Below are positions 39,238 to 52,574 of a stretch of DNA of 64,000 nucleotides, in pieces. The notes under the pieces were generated by a model. It worked only from the letters and a program-made list of their open reading frames with translations, had not been told where the DNA came from and did no database searches. The stretch is from Thinopyrum elongatum (Eukaryota; Streptophyta; Magnoliopsida; Poales; Poaceae), in NCBI GenBank assembly GCA_011799875.1, contig CM022300.1, forward strand, positions 232,944,903 through 233,008,902. The letters are read 5' to 3'. Both the position numbers and the translations under genes were made by a program. Numbering within the stretch: the stretch's first letter is position 1; each line of letters starts with the position of its first letter.

Positions 39238-39299
39238 GGTGGCAGTGGTGTCACGTGCTCGTCTCCGTGTCCGGCTCGACTCGCCTAACCCTAAGCCAG
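39238..39299. repeat. 62-bp deletion monomer (lineage marker, copy 1 of 4)
   Basis: A 24-bp loss lies between GTCTCCGTGTCCG and GCTCGACTCGCC, at the repeated GTCCG motif. The same lesion in the same monomer subtype is found at 45537-45598, 49450-49511 and 56526-56587. It therefore tags four copies of one ancestral segment. Confidence 0.85.
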
Positions 39300-42200
39300 G
39301 GTGGCAGTGGTGTCACGTATTCGTCTCGGCGTCTGTCGTCGCTACCGCGATGATGTCCGCCTCGACTTGCGTTACCCTAAGACAGGGTGGCAGTGTTGTC
39401 ATGAGCTCGTCTCGGCGTCGGTCGTCGCTACCGCGATGATGTCTGCCTCGACTCGCGTAACCCTAAGACGGGGTGGCAGTGGTGTCAGCTGCTCTTCTCG
39501 GCATCCGTCGTCGCTACCGCGATGACGTCCCCCTCGACTCGTGTTACTCTAAGGCAGGGTGGCAGTGATGTCACGTCCTCGTCTCTGTGTCCGTCTTCGC
39601 TACCGAGATGACGTCCGCCTCGACTCGCGTTACCCAAAGGCAGGGTGGCAGTGTTTTCACGAGCTCGTCTCTGTGTCCGTCGTCACTGCCGCGATGACGT
39701 CCGCCTCGAGTCGCGTAACCCTAAGCCAGGTTGGCAGTGGTGTCATGTGCTCGTCTCGGCATCTGTCGTCGCTACCGCGATGACGTCCGCCTCAACTTAC
39801 GTTACTCTAAGACAGGGTGGTAGTGGTGTCACGAGCTCATCTCGGCGTCCGTCGTCGCTACCGCAACGACGTCCGCCTCGACTGAAGTAACACTAAGACT
39901 GGGTGGCAGTGGTGTCACATGCTCTTTTCGGCATCCCTCGTCGCTACCGAGATGATGTCTGCCTCGACTCACATTACCCTAAGGCAAGGTGGTAGTGATG
40001 CCACATGCTCGTCTTAGAAACCGTCATCGCTACCGCGATGACGTTCTCCTTGACTCACGGTACCCTAAGGCAGGATGGCAGTGTTGTCACGTGCCCGTCT
40101 CGGCGTCCGTCGTCGCTACCGCGACGACATCCGCCTCAACTCGTGCAACCCTAAGACAGGGTGGCAGTGGTGTCACGTGCTCATCTAAGCGTCTGCCGTC
40201 GCTACCGCGACGACATCCGCCTCGACTCCCGTTACCCTAAGATACCGTGGCAGTGTTGTCACGTGCTCGTCTCGGCGTCCATCGTCGCTACCGCGACGAC
40301 GTCCGCCTCGACTCGCGTTACCCTAAGGTAGGGTGGCAGTGATGTCACATGCTTGGCCCAGCGTCCGTCATCGCTACCGCAACGACATCCGCCTCGACTC
40401 GCGTTACCCTAAGGCAGGGTGGCAGTGGTGTCACGCGCTCGGCTCGGCGTCCGTCATCGCTACCGCAACGACGTCCGCATTGACTCGCGTTACCCTAAGG
40501 CAGGGTGGCAGTGGTGTCATTTGCTCGTCTCGGCGTCCGTCGTCGGTACCGCGACGATGTCCGCCTCGACTCGCGTAACCCTAAGCCAATTTGGTAGTGG
40601 TGTCATGTGCTCGTCTCGGCGTCCGTCGTCGCTACTGTGATGACGTCCGCCTCGACTCACGTTACCCTAAGACAGGGTGGCAGTGGTGTCACGTGCTCGT
40701 CTCGGCGTGTGTCGTCGCTACCGCGACGACATCCGCCTCGACTCGCATTACCCTAAGACAGGGTGGCAGTGGTGTCACGAGCTCGTCTCGGCGTCCATCT
40801 TCGCTACCGCGATGACATCCGCCTCGACTCTCGTAACCCTAAGACGGGGTGGCAGTGGTGTCACATGCTCTTCTCGGCGTCCTTAGTCGTTACCGCTCTG
40901 ACGTCGGCCTCGACTCGCGTTGCCCTAAGGCAAGGTGGCAGTGATGCCACGTGCTCGTCTCAGCGTCCGTCGTCGCTACTGCGATGACGTTTGCCTCGAC
41001 TAGCGGTACCCCGAGGAAGGGTGGCAGTAGTGTCACGTGCTCATCTCAGCGTCCGTCGTCGCTACCGTGACGACGTCCACCTCGACTCGCGCAACCCTAA
41101 GAAAGTGGCATTGGTGTCACGTGCTCGTCTTGGCGTCCTTCGTCGCTACCACGACGACGTCTGCCTCGACTCCCGTTACCATAAGACATCGTGGCAGTGC
41201 TGTCACGTGCTCGTCTTGGCGTCCGTCGTCGCTACCGCAACGACGTTCGCCTCAACTCGCGTAACGCTAAGGCAGGGTGGCAGTGGTGTCCCGTGCTCAT
41301 CTCGGCATCCGTCGTCGCTACCGCAACGATGTCTGCCTCGACTCACGTAACCCTAAGCCCGGGTGGCAGTGTTGACGTGCTCGAATCGGCGTCCATCGTC
41401 GCTACCGTGACGATGTCCGCCTCGACTCGCATTACCCTAAGACACGGTGGTAGTGGTGTCATGTGGTCGTCTCGGTGTGTCCGTCGTCACTACCGTGACA
41501 ACGTCTGCCTCGACTCACGCAACCCTAAGACAATGTGGCAGTGGTGTCACATGCTCGTCTCAGTCTCCATCGTCGGTACCGCGACGACATCTACCTCGAC
41601 TCCCGTTACCCAAAGGCAGGGTGGCAGTGGTGTCACGTGCTCGTCTCCATGTCCGTCGTTGCTGCCGTGATGACATCCGCCTCGACTCGCGTAACCCTAA
41701 GCTAGGTTGGCAGTGGTGTGACGTGCTCGTCTTGGTGTCTGTCGTCGTTACCACGATGACGTCCGCCTCGACTCACATTACTCTAAGACAGGGTTGCAAT
41801 ATTGTCACGAGCTCGTCTCTGTGTCCGTCGTCGCTACCGCGACGACGTCCGCCCTGACTCGGGTAACACTAAGACTGGGTGGCAGTGGTGTCACGTGCTA
41901 TTCTCGGCATCCCTCGTTGCTACCGAGATGGCGCCCGCCTCGACTCACGTTACCCTAAGGCAAGGTGGAAGTGATGCCACATGCTCGTCTCGGGGACCGT
42001 TGTCGCTACCGCGATGACGTTCGCCTCGACTCACGGTACCCTAAGGCAGGATGGCAGTGTTGTCACGTGCTCGTCTCGGCGTCCATCGTCGCTACCGCGA
42101 CGACGTCCGCCTCAACTCGTGCAACCCTAAGACAGGGTGGCAATGGTGTCAGGTGCTCATCTCGGCGTCCGTCGTTGCTACCGCGACGACGTCCGCCTCG

Positions 42201-43598
42201 AATCCCGTTACCATAAGATAGCGTGGCAGTGGTGTCACGTGCTCGTCTCGGCGTCCATCGTCGCTACCGCGACGACGTCCGCCTCGACTCGCGTTACCCT
42301 AAGGCAGGGTGGCAGTGATGTCACGTGCTCGTCTTGGCGTCCGTCATCGCTACCGCAACGACGTCCGCCTTGACTCGCGTTACCCTAAGGCAGGGTGGCA
42401 GTGGTGTCATTTGCTCGTCTCGGCGTCCGTCGTCGCTACAGCGACGACGTCCGCCTCGACTCGCGTAATCCTAAGCCAATGTGGTAGTGGTGTCATGTGC
42501 TCGTCTCGGCGTCTGTCGTCGCTACCGTGATGACCTACCGCCTCGACTCGCGTTACCCTAAGACAGGGTGGCAGTGGTGTCACATGCTCGTCTCGGCGTC
42601 TGTCGTCGCTACTGCGACGACGTCCGCCTCGACTCGCTTTACCCTAAGACAGGGTGGCAGTGGTGTCACGAGCTCGTCTCGGCGTCCGTCGTCGCTACCG
42701 CGACGACATCCGCCTCAACTCGCGTAACCCTAAGACGGGGTGGCAGTGGTGTCACATGCTCTTCTCGTTGTCCTTCGTTGTAACCGCTATGACATCCGCC
42801 TCAACTCGCGTTGCCCAAATTCAAGGTGGCAGTGATGCCACGTGCTCGTCTCAGTGTCCGTCGTCGCTACTGCGATGATGTTCGCCTCGACTCACGGTAC
42901 CCTAAGGAAGGGTGGCAGTAGTGTCACGTGCTCGTCTCAGCATCCGTCGTCGCTACCGTGACGACGTCCACCTCGACTCGCGCAACCCTAAGACAGGGTG
43001 GCATTGGTGTCACGTGCTCGTCTCGGCGTCCTTCGTCGCTACCACGACGACGTCCGCCTCGACTCCCGTTACCATAAGACATCGTGGCAGTGGTGTCACG
43101 TGCTCGTCTTGGCGTCCATCGTCGCTACCGCGACGACGTTCGCCTTGACTCCCGTAACGCTAAGGCAGGGTGGCATTGGTGTCCCGTGCTCATCTCGGCG
43201 TCCGTCGTCGCTACCGCAACGATGTCTGCCTCGACTCACGTAACCCTAAGCCCGGGTGGCAGTGGTGTCACGTCCTCGACTCGGCGTCCATCAACGCTAC
43301 CGTGACGACGTCCGCCTCGACTCGCATTACCCTAAGACAGGGTGGTAGTGGTGTCATGTGGTCGTCTCGGCGTCCGTCGTCGCTACCGTGACAACGTCTG
43401 CCTCGACTTGCGCAACCCTAAGACAAGGTGGCAGTGATGTCACGTGCTCGTCTCATCGTCCATCGTCGGTACCGCGACGGCATATACCTCGACTCCCATT
43501 ACCCAAAGGCAGGGTGGCAGTGGTTTCACGTGCTCGTCTCCATGTCCATCGTCGTTGTCGCGATGACGTCCGCCTCGACTCGCGTAACCCTAAGTCAG

Positions 43599-43648
43599 GT
43601 TGGCAGTGGTGTGACGTGCCCGCCTCGACTTACATTACTCTAAGACAG
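43599..43648. repeat. 50-bp deletion monomer in block D copy 2
   Basis: Exact counterpart of 37300-37349, inherited through the 6.3-kb duplication. Confidence 0.85.
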
Positions 43649-45536
43649 GGTGGCAGTATTGTCACGAGCTCGTCTCTGTGTCCGTCATCGCTACAGCGAC
43701 GACGTCCGCCTCGACTCGCGTAACACTAAGACTGGGTGGCAGAGGTGTCACGTGCTCTTCTCGGTGTCCCTCGTCGCTACCGAGATGACGTCCACCTCGA
43801 CTCACGTTACCCTAAGGCAAGGTGGCAGTGATGCCACATGCTCGTCTCAGCGACAGTCGTCGCTACCGCGACGACATTCGCCTCGACTCATGGTACCCTA
43901 AGGCAGGATGGCAGTGTTGTCACGGGCTCGTCTCGGTGTCCTTCGTCGCTACCGCAACGACGTCCGCCTCAACTCGCGCAACCCTAAGACAAGGTGTTAG
44001 TGGTGTCACGTGCTCGTCTCAGCGTCCGTCGTTGCTACCGCGACGACGTCCGCCTCGACTCTCGTTACCCTAAGATAGGATGGCAGTGGTGTTACATGCT
44101 CGTCTCGGCGTCCATCGTAGCTACCGCAACGACGTCCGCCTTGATTCGCGTTACCCTAAGGCAGGGTGGCAGTGGTGTCACTTGCTCGTCTCGGCGTCTA
44201 TCATCGCTACCGCGACGACGTCCGCCTCGACTCGCGTAACCCTAAGCTAGGCTGGTAGTGGTGTCATGTGCTCGTCTCGGCGTCCGTCGTCGCTACCGTG
44301 ACGATGTCCGCCTCGACTCGCGTTACCCTAAGACAGGGTGGCAGTGGTGTCACGTGCTCGTCTCGGCGTGTATCGTCGCTACCGCGACGACGTCCGCCTC
44401 GACTCGCGTTACCCTAAGACAGGGTGGCAGTGGTGTCATGAGCTCGTCTCGGCGTTCGTCGTCGCTACCGCGACGACATTCGCCTTGACTCGCGTAACCC
44501 TAAGACGGGTTGGCAGTGGTGTCACATGCTCTTCTGAGCGTCCTTCGTCGTAACCGCTATGACGTTCGCCTCGGCTCGCGTTGCCCTAAGGCAAGGTGGC
44601 AGTGATGCCACGTGCTCGTTTCAATGTCCGTCGTAACCGCTATGACGTTCGCCTCGACTCATGGTACCCTAAGGAAGGGTGGCAGTAGTGTCACGTGCTC
44701 GTCTCAGCGTCCGTCGTCGCTACCGTGACGATGTAAGCCTCGACTCGTGCAACCCTAAGACAGGGTAGCATTGGTGTCACGTGCTCGTCTCGGCGTCCTT
44801 CATCGCTACCACGACCACATCCGCCTCGACTCCCGTTACCCTAAGACAACTTGGCAGTGGTGTCACGTGCTCGTCTTGGCGTCCATCATCGCTACCGCGA
44901 CGACGTTCGCCTTGACTCGCGTAACCCTAAGGCAGGGTGGCAGTGGTGTCCCGTGCTCATCTCGCGTCCGTCGTCGCTACCGCAACGATGTCTGCCTCGA
45001 CTCAAATAACCCTAAGCCCGGGTGGCAGTGGTGTCACGTGCTCGACTCGGCGTCCATCGTTGCTACCGTGACGACGTCCGCCTCGACTCGCATTACCCAA
45101 AGACAGGGTGGCAGCGGTGTCATGTGGTCTTCTCGGCATCCGTTGTCGCTACCGTGACAACGTCTGCCTCGACTCGCGCAACCCTCAGACAAGGTGGCAG
45201 TGGTGTCACGTGCTCGTCTCGGCGTCCATCGTTGGTACCGCGACGACATCTACCTCTACTCCCGTTACCCTAAGACAGCGTGGCAGTGGTGTCACGTGCT
45301 CGTCTCGGTGTCCTTCGTCAGTATAGCGACGACGTCCGCCTCGACTCGCGTTACCCTAAGACTGGGTGGAAGTGGTGTCACATGCTTGTTGCGGCGTCGG
45401 TCGTCGGTACCGCGACGACGTCCGCCTCGACTCGCTTTACCCTAAGTCAGGATGGCAGTGGTGTCACGTCCTCGTCTCGGCGTCCGTCGTCGCTACCGCG
45501 ATGATGACCGCCTCGACTCGTGTTACCAAAAGGCAG

Positions 45537-45598
45537 GGTGGCAGTGGTGTCACGTGCTCGTCTCCGTGTCCGGCTCGACTCGCCTAACCCTAAGCCAG
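45537..45598. repeat. 62-bp deletion monomer (lineage marker, copy 2 of 4)
   Basis: Homologue of 39238-39299 within block D copy 2, with the same breakpoint and flanking monomers. Confidence 0.85.
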
Positions 45599-47748
45599 GG
45601 TGGCAGTGGTGTCACGTGTTCGTCTCGGCGTCTGTCGTCGCTACCGCGATGATGTCCGCCTCGACTTGCGTTACCCTAAGACAGGGTGGCAGTGGTGTCA
45701 TGAGCTCGTCTCGGCGTCGGTCGTCGCTACCGCGATGATGTCTGCCTCGACTCGCGTAACCCTAAGACGGGGTGGCAGTGGTCTCAGCTGCTCTTCTCGG
45801 CATCCGTCGTCGCTACCGTGATGACGTCCCCCTCGACTCGTGTTACTCTAAGGCAGGGTGGCAGTGATGTCACGTCCTCGTCTCGATGTCCATCTTCGCT
45901 ACCGCGATGACGTCCGCCACGACTCGCGTTACCCAAAGGCAGGGTGGCAGTGGTGTCACGAGCTCGTCTCTGTGTCCGTCGTCACTGCCGCGATGACGTC
46001 CGCCTCGAGTCGCGTAACCCTAAGCCAGGTTGGCAGTGGTGTCATGTGCTCGTCTCGGCATCTGTCGTCGCTACCGCGATGACGTCCGCCTCAACTTACG
46101 TTACTCTAAGACAGGGTGGCAGTGGTGTCACGAGCTCATCTCAGCGTCCGTCGTCGCTACCGCGACGACGTCCGCCTCGACTCAAGTAACACTAAAACTG
46201 GGTGGCAGTGGTGTCACATGCTCTTTTCGGCGTCCCTCGTCGCTACCGAGATGATGTCTGCCTCGACTCACGTTACCCTAAGGCAAGGTGGTAGTGATGC
46301 TACATTCTCGTCTTAGAAACCGTCATCGCTACCGCGATGACGTTCTCCTTGACTCACGGTACCCTAAGGCAGGATGGCAGTGTTGTCACGTGCTCGTCTC
46401 GGCGTCCGTCGTCGCTACCGCGACGACATCCGCCTCAACTCGTGCAACCCTAAGACAGGGTGGCAGTGGTGTCACGTGCTCATCTAAGCGTCTGTCGTCG
46501 CTACCGCGACGACATCCGCCTCGACTCCCGTTACCCTAAGATACCGTGGCAGTGTTCTCACGTGCTCGTCTCGGCGTCCATCGTCGCTACCGCGACGACG
46601 TCCGCCTCGACTCGCGTTACCCTAAGGCAGGGTGGCAGTGATGACACATGCTTGGCCCGGCGTCCGTCATCGCTACCGCAACGACATCTGCCTCGACTCG
46701 CGTTACCCTAAGGCAGGGTGCCAGTGGTGTCACGCGCTCGTCTCGGCGTCCGTCGTCGCTACCGCGATGATGTTCGTCTCGACTCGTGTAACCCTAAGCC
46801 AGGGTGGCAGTGGTGTCACGCGCTCGTCTCCTTGTCCGTCGTCGCTACCGCGAAGACGTCCGCCTCGACTCGCGTTACCCAAAGGCAGTGTGGCAGTGGT
46901 GTCATGTGCTCGCCTCCGTGTCCGTCGTCGCTGCCGCGATGACGTCCGCCTCGACTCGCCTAACCCTAAGCCACGGTGGCAGTGGTGTCACATGCTCGTC
47001 TCGGCGTTTGTCTTCGCTACCGCGATGACGTCCGCCTCGACTTCCGTTACCCTAAGACAGGGTGGCAGTGGTGCCACGAGCTCGTCTCGTTGTCTGAAGT
47101 CGCTGCCACGACGATGTCCGCCTCAACTCGTGTAACCCTAAGACGGGGTCGCAGTGATGTCACATCCTCGTCTCGGCGTCCGTCGTCGCTACTGCGACGA
47201 TGTCCGCCTCGACTCGCGTTGCCCAAAGGCAGGGTGGCAGTAGTGTCATGTGCTCGTCTCCGTGTCCGTCGTCGCTGCAGCGATGATGTCCACCTCGACT
47301 CGCGTAACCCTAAGCCAGATTGGCAGTGGTGTCACATGCTTGTCTCGGCGTCTATCGTCGCTACCGCGATGACGTCCGCCTCGACTTACGTTACTCTAAG
47401 ACAGGGTGGCAGTAGTGTCACGAGCTCGTCTCGGCGTCCGTCGTCGCTACCGCGATGACGTCCGCCTCGACTCGCGTAACACTAAGACTGGGTTGCAGTG
47501 GTGTCACGTGCTCTTCTCGGCGTCCCTCGTCGCTACTGAGATGACGTCCGCCTCGACTCACGTTACCCTAAGGCAAGGTGGCAGTGATGCCACATGCTTG
47601 TCTCGGCGACCGTCGTCGCTACCGCGACGACGTTTGCCTCGACTCACGGTACCCTATGGCAGGATGGCATTGTTGTCACATGCTCATCTAGGCGTCCGTC
47701 GTCGCTACCGCGATGACGTCTACCTCAGCTCGCGCAACCCTAAGACAG

Positions 47749-47815
47749 GGTGGCAGTGGTGTCCGTCGTTGCTACCGCGACGACGTCCGCCTCGACTCCC
47801 GTTACCCTAAGATAG
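47749..47815. repeat. 67-bp deletion monomer
   Basis: Nineteen bases are lost between GGTGGCAGTGGTGTC and CGTCGTTGC, removing the CACGTG hexamer and CTCGTCTCGG. A GTC at both edges suggests a microhomology deletion. Confidence 0.8.
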
Positions 47816-49449
47816 CGTGGTAGTGGTGTCACGTGCTCGCCTCGGCGTCCATCGTCGCTACCGTGACAATGTGCGCCTCGAATCGCGTTACCCAAAGGCA
47901 GGGTGGCAGTGATGTCACGTGCTCGTCTCGGCGTCTGTCATCGCTACCGCGACAACGTCCGCCTCGACTCGCGTTACCCTAGGGCAGGGTGGCAGTGGTG
48001 TCACTTGCTCGTCTCGGCGTCCGTCATCGCTACCGCGACGACGTCCGCTTCGACTCGCGTAACCCTAAGCCAAGGTGGCAGTGGTGTCACGTGCTTGTCT
48101 CTGTGTCCGTCGTCGCTACCGCGATGACGTCCGCCTCGACTCGCGTTACCCTAAGATAGGGTGGTGGTGGTGTCACGTGGTCGTCTCGACGTCCGTCGTC
48201 GCTACCGTGACGACGTCTGCCTCGACTCACGTTACCCTAAGACAGGGTGGCAGTGGTGTCATGAGCTCGTCTCGGCGTCCGTCGTCGCTACAGCGACAAT
48301 GTCCGCCTCGACTCACGTTACCCTAAGACAGGGTGGCAGTGGTGTCACGAGCTCGTCTCGGCATCAGTCGTCGCGATCGCGATGACATCCGCCTCGACTC
48401 ACGTAACCCTAAGACAGGGTGGCAGTGGTGTCACATGCTCTTCTCGGCGTCGTTCATCGCTACCGCTATGATGTTCGCCTCGACTCGTGTCGCCCTATGG
48501 CAAGGTGGCAGTGAAGCCACGTGCTCGTCTCAGCGACCATCGTCGCTACCGCGATGACATTCGCCTCGACTCGCGGTACCCTAAGGCAGGGTGGCAGTGG
48601 TGTCACGTGCTCGTCTCGGCGTCCGTCGTCGCTACCATGACGACGTCCGCCTCGACTCGTGCAACCCTAAGACAGGGTGGCATTGGTGTCACGTGCTCGT
48701 CTCAGCGTCCTTCGTCGCTACCTCGAGGACATCCGCCTCGACTCCCGTTACCCTAAGACAGCGTGGCAGTGGTGTCACGTGCTCGTCTTGGCGTCCGTCG
48801 TCGCTACCGCGACGACGTTCGCCTAGACTCGCGTAACCCTAAGGCAGGGTGGCAGTGGTGTCCCGTGATCATCTCGGCGTCCGTCGTCGCCACCGCAACG
48901 ATGTCTGCCTCGACTCACATAACCCTAAGCCCGGGTGGCAGTGGTGTCACGTGCTCGACTCGGCGTCCATCGTCGCTACCGTGACGACGTCCGCCTCGAC
49001 TCGCATTACCCTAAGAGAGGGTGGCAGAGGTGTCTTGTGGTCGTCTCGGCGTCCGTCTTCCCTACCGTGACAACGTCTGCCTCGACTCGCGCAACCCTAA
49101 GACAAGGTGGCAGTGGTGTCACGTGCTCGTCTCGGCGTCCATCGTCGGTACCGCGACGACATCTACCTCTACTCCCGTTACCCTAAGACAGCGTGGCAGT
49201 GGTGTGACGTGGTCGTCTCGGCGTCCTTTGTCGGTACAGCGACGACGTCCGCCTCGACTCGCGTTACCGTAAGACCGCGTGGAAGTGGTGTCACACGCTT
49301 GTCGCGGCGTCGGTCGTCGGTACCGCGACGACGTCCGCCTCGACTCGCTTTACCCTAAGTCAGGGTGGCAGTGGTGTCACGTCCTCGTCTCGGCATCCGT
49401 CATCGCTACCGCGATGATGTCCGCCTCGACTCGCATTACCGAAAGGCAG

Positions 49450-49511
49450 GGTGGCAGTGGTGTCACGTGCTCGTCTCCGTGTTCGCCTCGACTCGCCTAA
49501 CCCTAAGCCAG
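49450..49511. repeat. 62-bp deletion monomer (lineage marker, copy 3 of 4)
   Basis: Same 24-bp deletion in a copy outside block D. Flanking monomers from about 48.93 to 50.2 kb align with 38.72-40.0 and 45.02-46.3 kb. Confidence 0.8.
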
Positions 49512-50597
49512 GGTGGAAGTGGTGTCACGTGCTCGTCTCGGTGTCTGTCATCGCTACCGCGATGACGTCCGCCTCGGCTCGCCTAACCCTAAGACAGGGC
49601 AGCAGTAGTGTCATGAGCTCGTCTCGGCGTCCGTCGTCGCTACCGCGACGATGTCTGCCTCGACTCGCGTAACCCTAAGATGGGGTGCTAGTGGTGTCAC
49701 CTGCTCTTCTCGGCATCCGTCGTCGCTACCGCGATGACGTCCCCCTCGGCTCGTGTTACTCTAAGGTAGGGTGGCAGTGATGTCACGTCCTCCTCTCGGC
49801 GTCCGTCGTCGCTACCGCGATGATGGCCACCTCGACTCGCGTTACCCAAAGACAGGGTGGCAGTGGTGTCACGAGCTCGTCTCTGTGTCCGTCATCACTG
49901 CCGTGATGACGTCCGCCTCGACTCGCGTAACCCTAAGCCAGGTTGGCAGTGGTGTCACGTGCTCGTCTCGGCATCTGTCGTCGCTACCGCGATGACGTCC
50001 GCCTCGACTTACGTTACTCTAAGACAGGGTGGCAGTGGTGTCACGAGCTCGTGTCGGCGTCCGTCGTTGCTACCATGATGACGTCTGCCTCGACTCGCGT
50101 AACACTAAGACTGGGTGGCGGTGGTGTCACATGCTCTTTTTGGCGTCCCTCGTCGCTACCGCGATGACGTTCTCCTTGACTCATGGTACCCTAAGGCAGG
50201 ATGGCAATGTTGTCACGTGCTCGTCTCGGTGTCCGTCTTCGCGACCACGATGACATCCGCCTCAACTCTTGCAACCCTAAGACAGGGTGGCAGTGGTGTC
50301 ACGTGCTCATCTAAGCGTCCGTCGTCGCTACCGCGATGACGTTTGTCTCGACTCGCGTAACCCTAAGCCAGGCTGGCAGTGGTGTCACGCGCTCGTCTCG
50401 GCGTCCGTCGTCACTACCGCGAAGACGTCCGCCTCGACTCGTGTTACCCAAAGGCAGTGTGGCAGTGGTGTCACGTGCTCGTCTCCGTGTCCGTCGTCGC
50501 TGCCGCGACGACGTCCGGCTCGACTCGCCTAACCCTAAGCCAGGGTGTTAGTGGTGTCACGTGCTCGTCTCGGCGTCTATCATCGCTACCGCGATGA

Positions 50598-52574
50598 CGT
50601 CCGCCTCGACTCGCGTAACCCTAAGGCTGGGTGGCAGTATTGCCACGAGCTCGTCTCGTCGTCCAAAGTCGATGCCGCGACGATGTCCGCCTCGACTCGC
50701 GTAACCCTAAAACGGGGTGGCAGTGTTGTCACGAGCTCGTCTCGACGTCCGTCGTCGCTACCGCGACGACATCCACCTCGACTCGTGTAACCCTAAGACG
50801 GGGTGGCAGTGATGTCACATCCTCGTCTCGGCGTCCGTCGTCGCTACCGCGATGATGTCCGCCTCGACTCGCGTTGCCCAAAGGCAGGGTGGCAGTGGTG
50901 TCATGTGCTCATCTCCGTGTCCATCGTCGCTGCCAAGATGCTGTCCACCCCGACTCGCGTAACCCTAAGCCAGGTTGGCAGTGGTGTCACGTGCTCGTCT
51001 CGGCGTCTGTCATCGCTACCGCGATGACGTCCGCCTCGACTTACGTTACTCTAAGACAGGGTGGCAGTATTGTCACGAGCTCGTCTCGGCGTCTGTCGTC
51101 GCTACCGCGACGACATCCGCCTCGACTCGCGTAACACTAAGACTGGGAGGCAGTGGTGTCACGTGCTCTTCTCGGCGTCCCTCGTCACTACCGAGATGAC
51201 GTCCGCCTCGACTCACGTTACCCTAAGGCAAGGTGGCAGTGATGCCACATGCTCGTCTCGGAGACCGTCGTCGCTACCGCGATGCTGTTTGCCTCGACTC
51301 ACGGTACCCTATGGCAGGATGGCAGTGTTGTCACGTGCTCATCTAGGCATCCGTCGTCGCTAGCGCGACGACGTCTACCTCAACTCGCACAACCCTAAGA
51401 CAGGGTGGCAGTGGTGTCACGTGCTCGTCTAGTCGTCCATCGTCGCTACCGCGACGACGTCCGCCTCGATGCCCGTTACCCTAAGATAGCGTGGTAGTGG
51501 TGTCACGTGCTTGTCTCGACGTCCATCGTGGCTACCATGATGATTCCGCCTCGATTCGTGTTACCCTAAGGCAGGGTGGCAGTGATGTCACGTGCTCGTC
51601 TCGGCGTCCGTCATCGCTACCGTGATGACGTCCGCCTCGACTCGCGTTACCCTAAGGCAGGGTGGCAGTGGTGTCACTTGCTCGTCTCAGCGTCCGTCGT
51701 CGCTACCACGACGACGTCTGCTTCGACTCGCGTAACCCTAAGACAGGGTGGCAGTGGTGTCACGTGCTCGTCTCTGCGTCCGTCGTCGCTACCGCGACGA
51801 AGTCCGCCTCGACTCGCGTTACCCTAAGATAGGGTGGCAGTGGTGTCACGTGCTCGTCTCGGCGTCCGTCGTCGCTGCCGCGACGACGTCCGCCTCGACT
51901 CCCGTTACCCTAAGACAGGGTAGCAGTGGTGTCACGTGCTCGTCTCGATGTCTGTTGTCGCTACCGTGACGACGTCCGCCTCGACTCGCGTTACCCTAAG
52001 ACAGGGTGGCAGTGGTGTCATGAGCTCGTCTCGGCGTCCGACGTTGCTACTGCGACGATGTCCGCCTCGACTCGCGTTACCCTAAGACAGGGTGGCAGTG
52101 GTGTCACGAGCTCGTCTCGGCGTCAGTCGTCGCTACTGCGATGACATCCGCCTCGACTCACGTAACCCTAAGACAGGGTGGCAGTGGTGTCACATGCTCT
52201 TCTCGGCGTCCTTCGTCGCTACCGCTATGACGTTCGCCTCGACTTGTGTTGCCCTATGGCAAGGTGGCAGTGATGCCACGTGCTCGTCTTAGCGTCCATC
52301 ATCGCTACCGCGATGACGATCGCCTCGACTCACGGTACCCTAAGGCAGGGTGGCAGTGGGGTCACGTGCTCGTCTCGGCGTCCGTCGTCGCTACCGTGAC
52401 GACATCCGCCTCGACTCGTGCAACCCTAAGATAGGGTGGCATTGGTGTCACGTGCTCATCTCGGCGTCCTTCATCGCTACCTCGACGACATCCGCCTCGA
52501 CTCCCGTTACCCTAAGACAGCGTGGCAGTGGGGTCACATTCTCGTCTTGGCGTTCGTCGTCGCTGCCGGGATGA
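50598..52574. repeat. HOR block E, copy 1 (1977 bp, 23 monomers)
   Basis: All monomers recur 1977 bp downstream (23 x 86 minus 1). The unit begins with a distinctive monomer containing ATTGCCACGAGCTCG followed by GTCCAAAGTCGATGCCGCG. It also contains AAGATGCTGTCCACCCCG and GATGCCCGTTACCC. The preceding monomer differs from the one preceding copy 2 upstream of about 50598, which places the left edge. Confidence 0.88.

Larger units (their letters stand above)
34150..40449. repeat. HOR block D, copy 1 (about 6.30 kb)
   Basis: The whole segment recurs 6299-6300 bp to the right. The offset is not a multiple of 86 because the unit contains shortened monomers, including those at 37300-37349 and 39238-39299, which are present in both copies. 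Internally the unit shows a weaker sub-period of about 1.89 kb (22 monomers): related monomers occur at 33775, 35666 and 37523. Shared rarities include the CGTGCTCGAATCGG, TTTCAATGTCCG and GATGTAAGCC variants. Confidence 0.9.
40450..46748. repeat. HOR block D, copy 2 (about 6.30 kb)
   Basis: Second copy of the 6.30-kb unit. The junction with copy 1 is a hybrid monomer at about 40419-40504. Its first part carries GTGTCACGCGCTCGG, like the monomer at 46718, and then it switches to the 34119-type monomer with ACCGCAACGACG and GCATTGACTCGCG. This pattern indicates crossing over between misaligned monomers. Differences between the copies are mostly single CpG changes. Confidence 0.9.
46749..50597. 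repeat. Divergent HOR segment between blocks D and E
   Basis: About 45 monomers that do not form a young tandem duplication. Parts align with other regions: about 48.93-50.25 kb with block D (38.7-40.0 and 45.0-46.3 kb) and with 56.0-57.35 kb at offset 7076. The monomers from about 47.9 kb align with 51.58, 53.55 and 58.91 kb. This indicates an older, larger HOR organisation overwritten by the later duplications. No non-satellite DNA is present. Confidence 0.65.
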
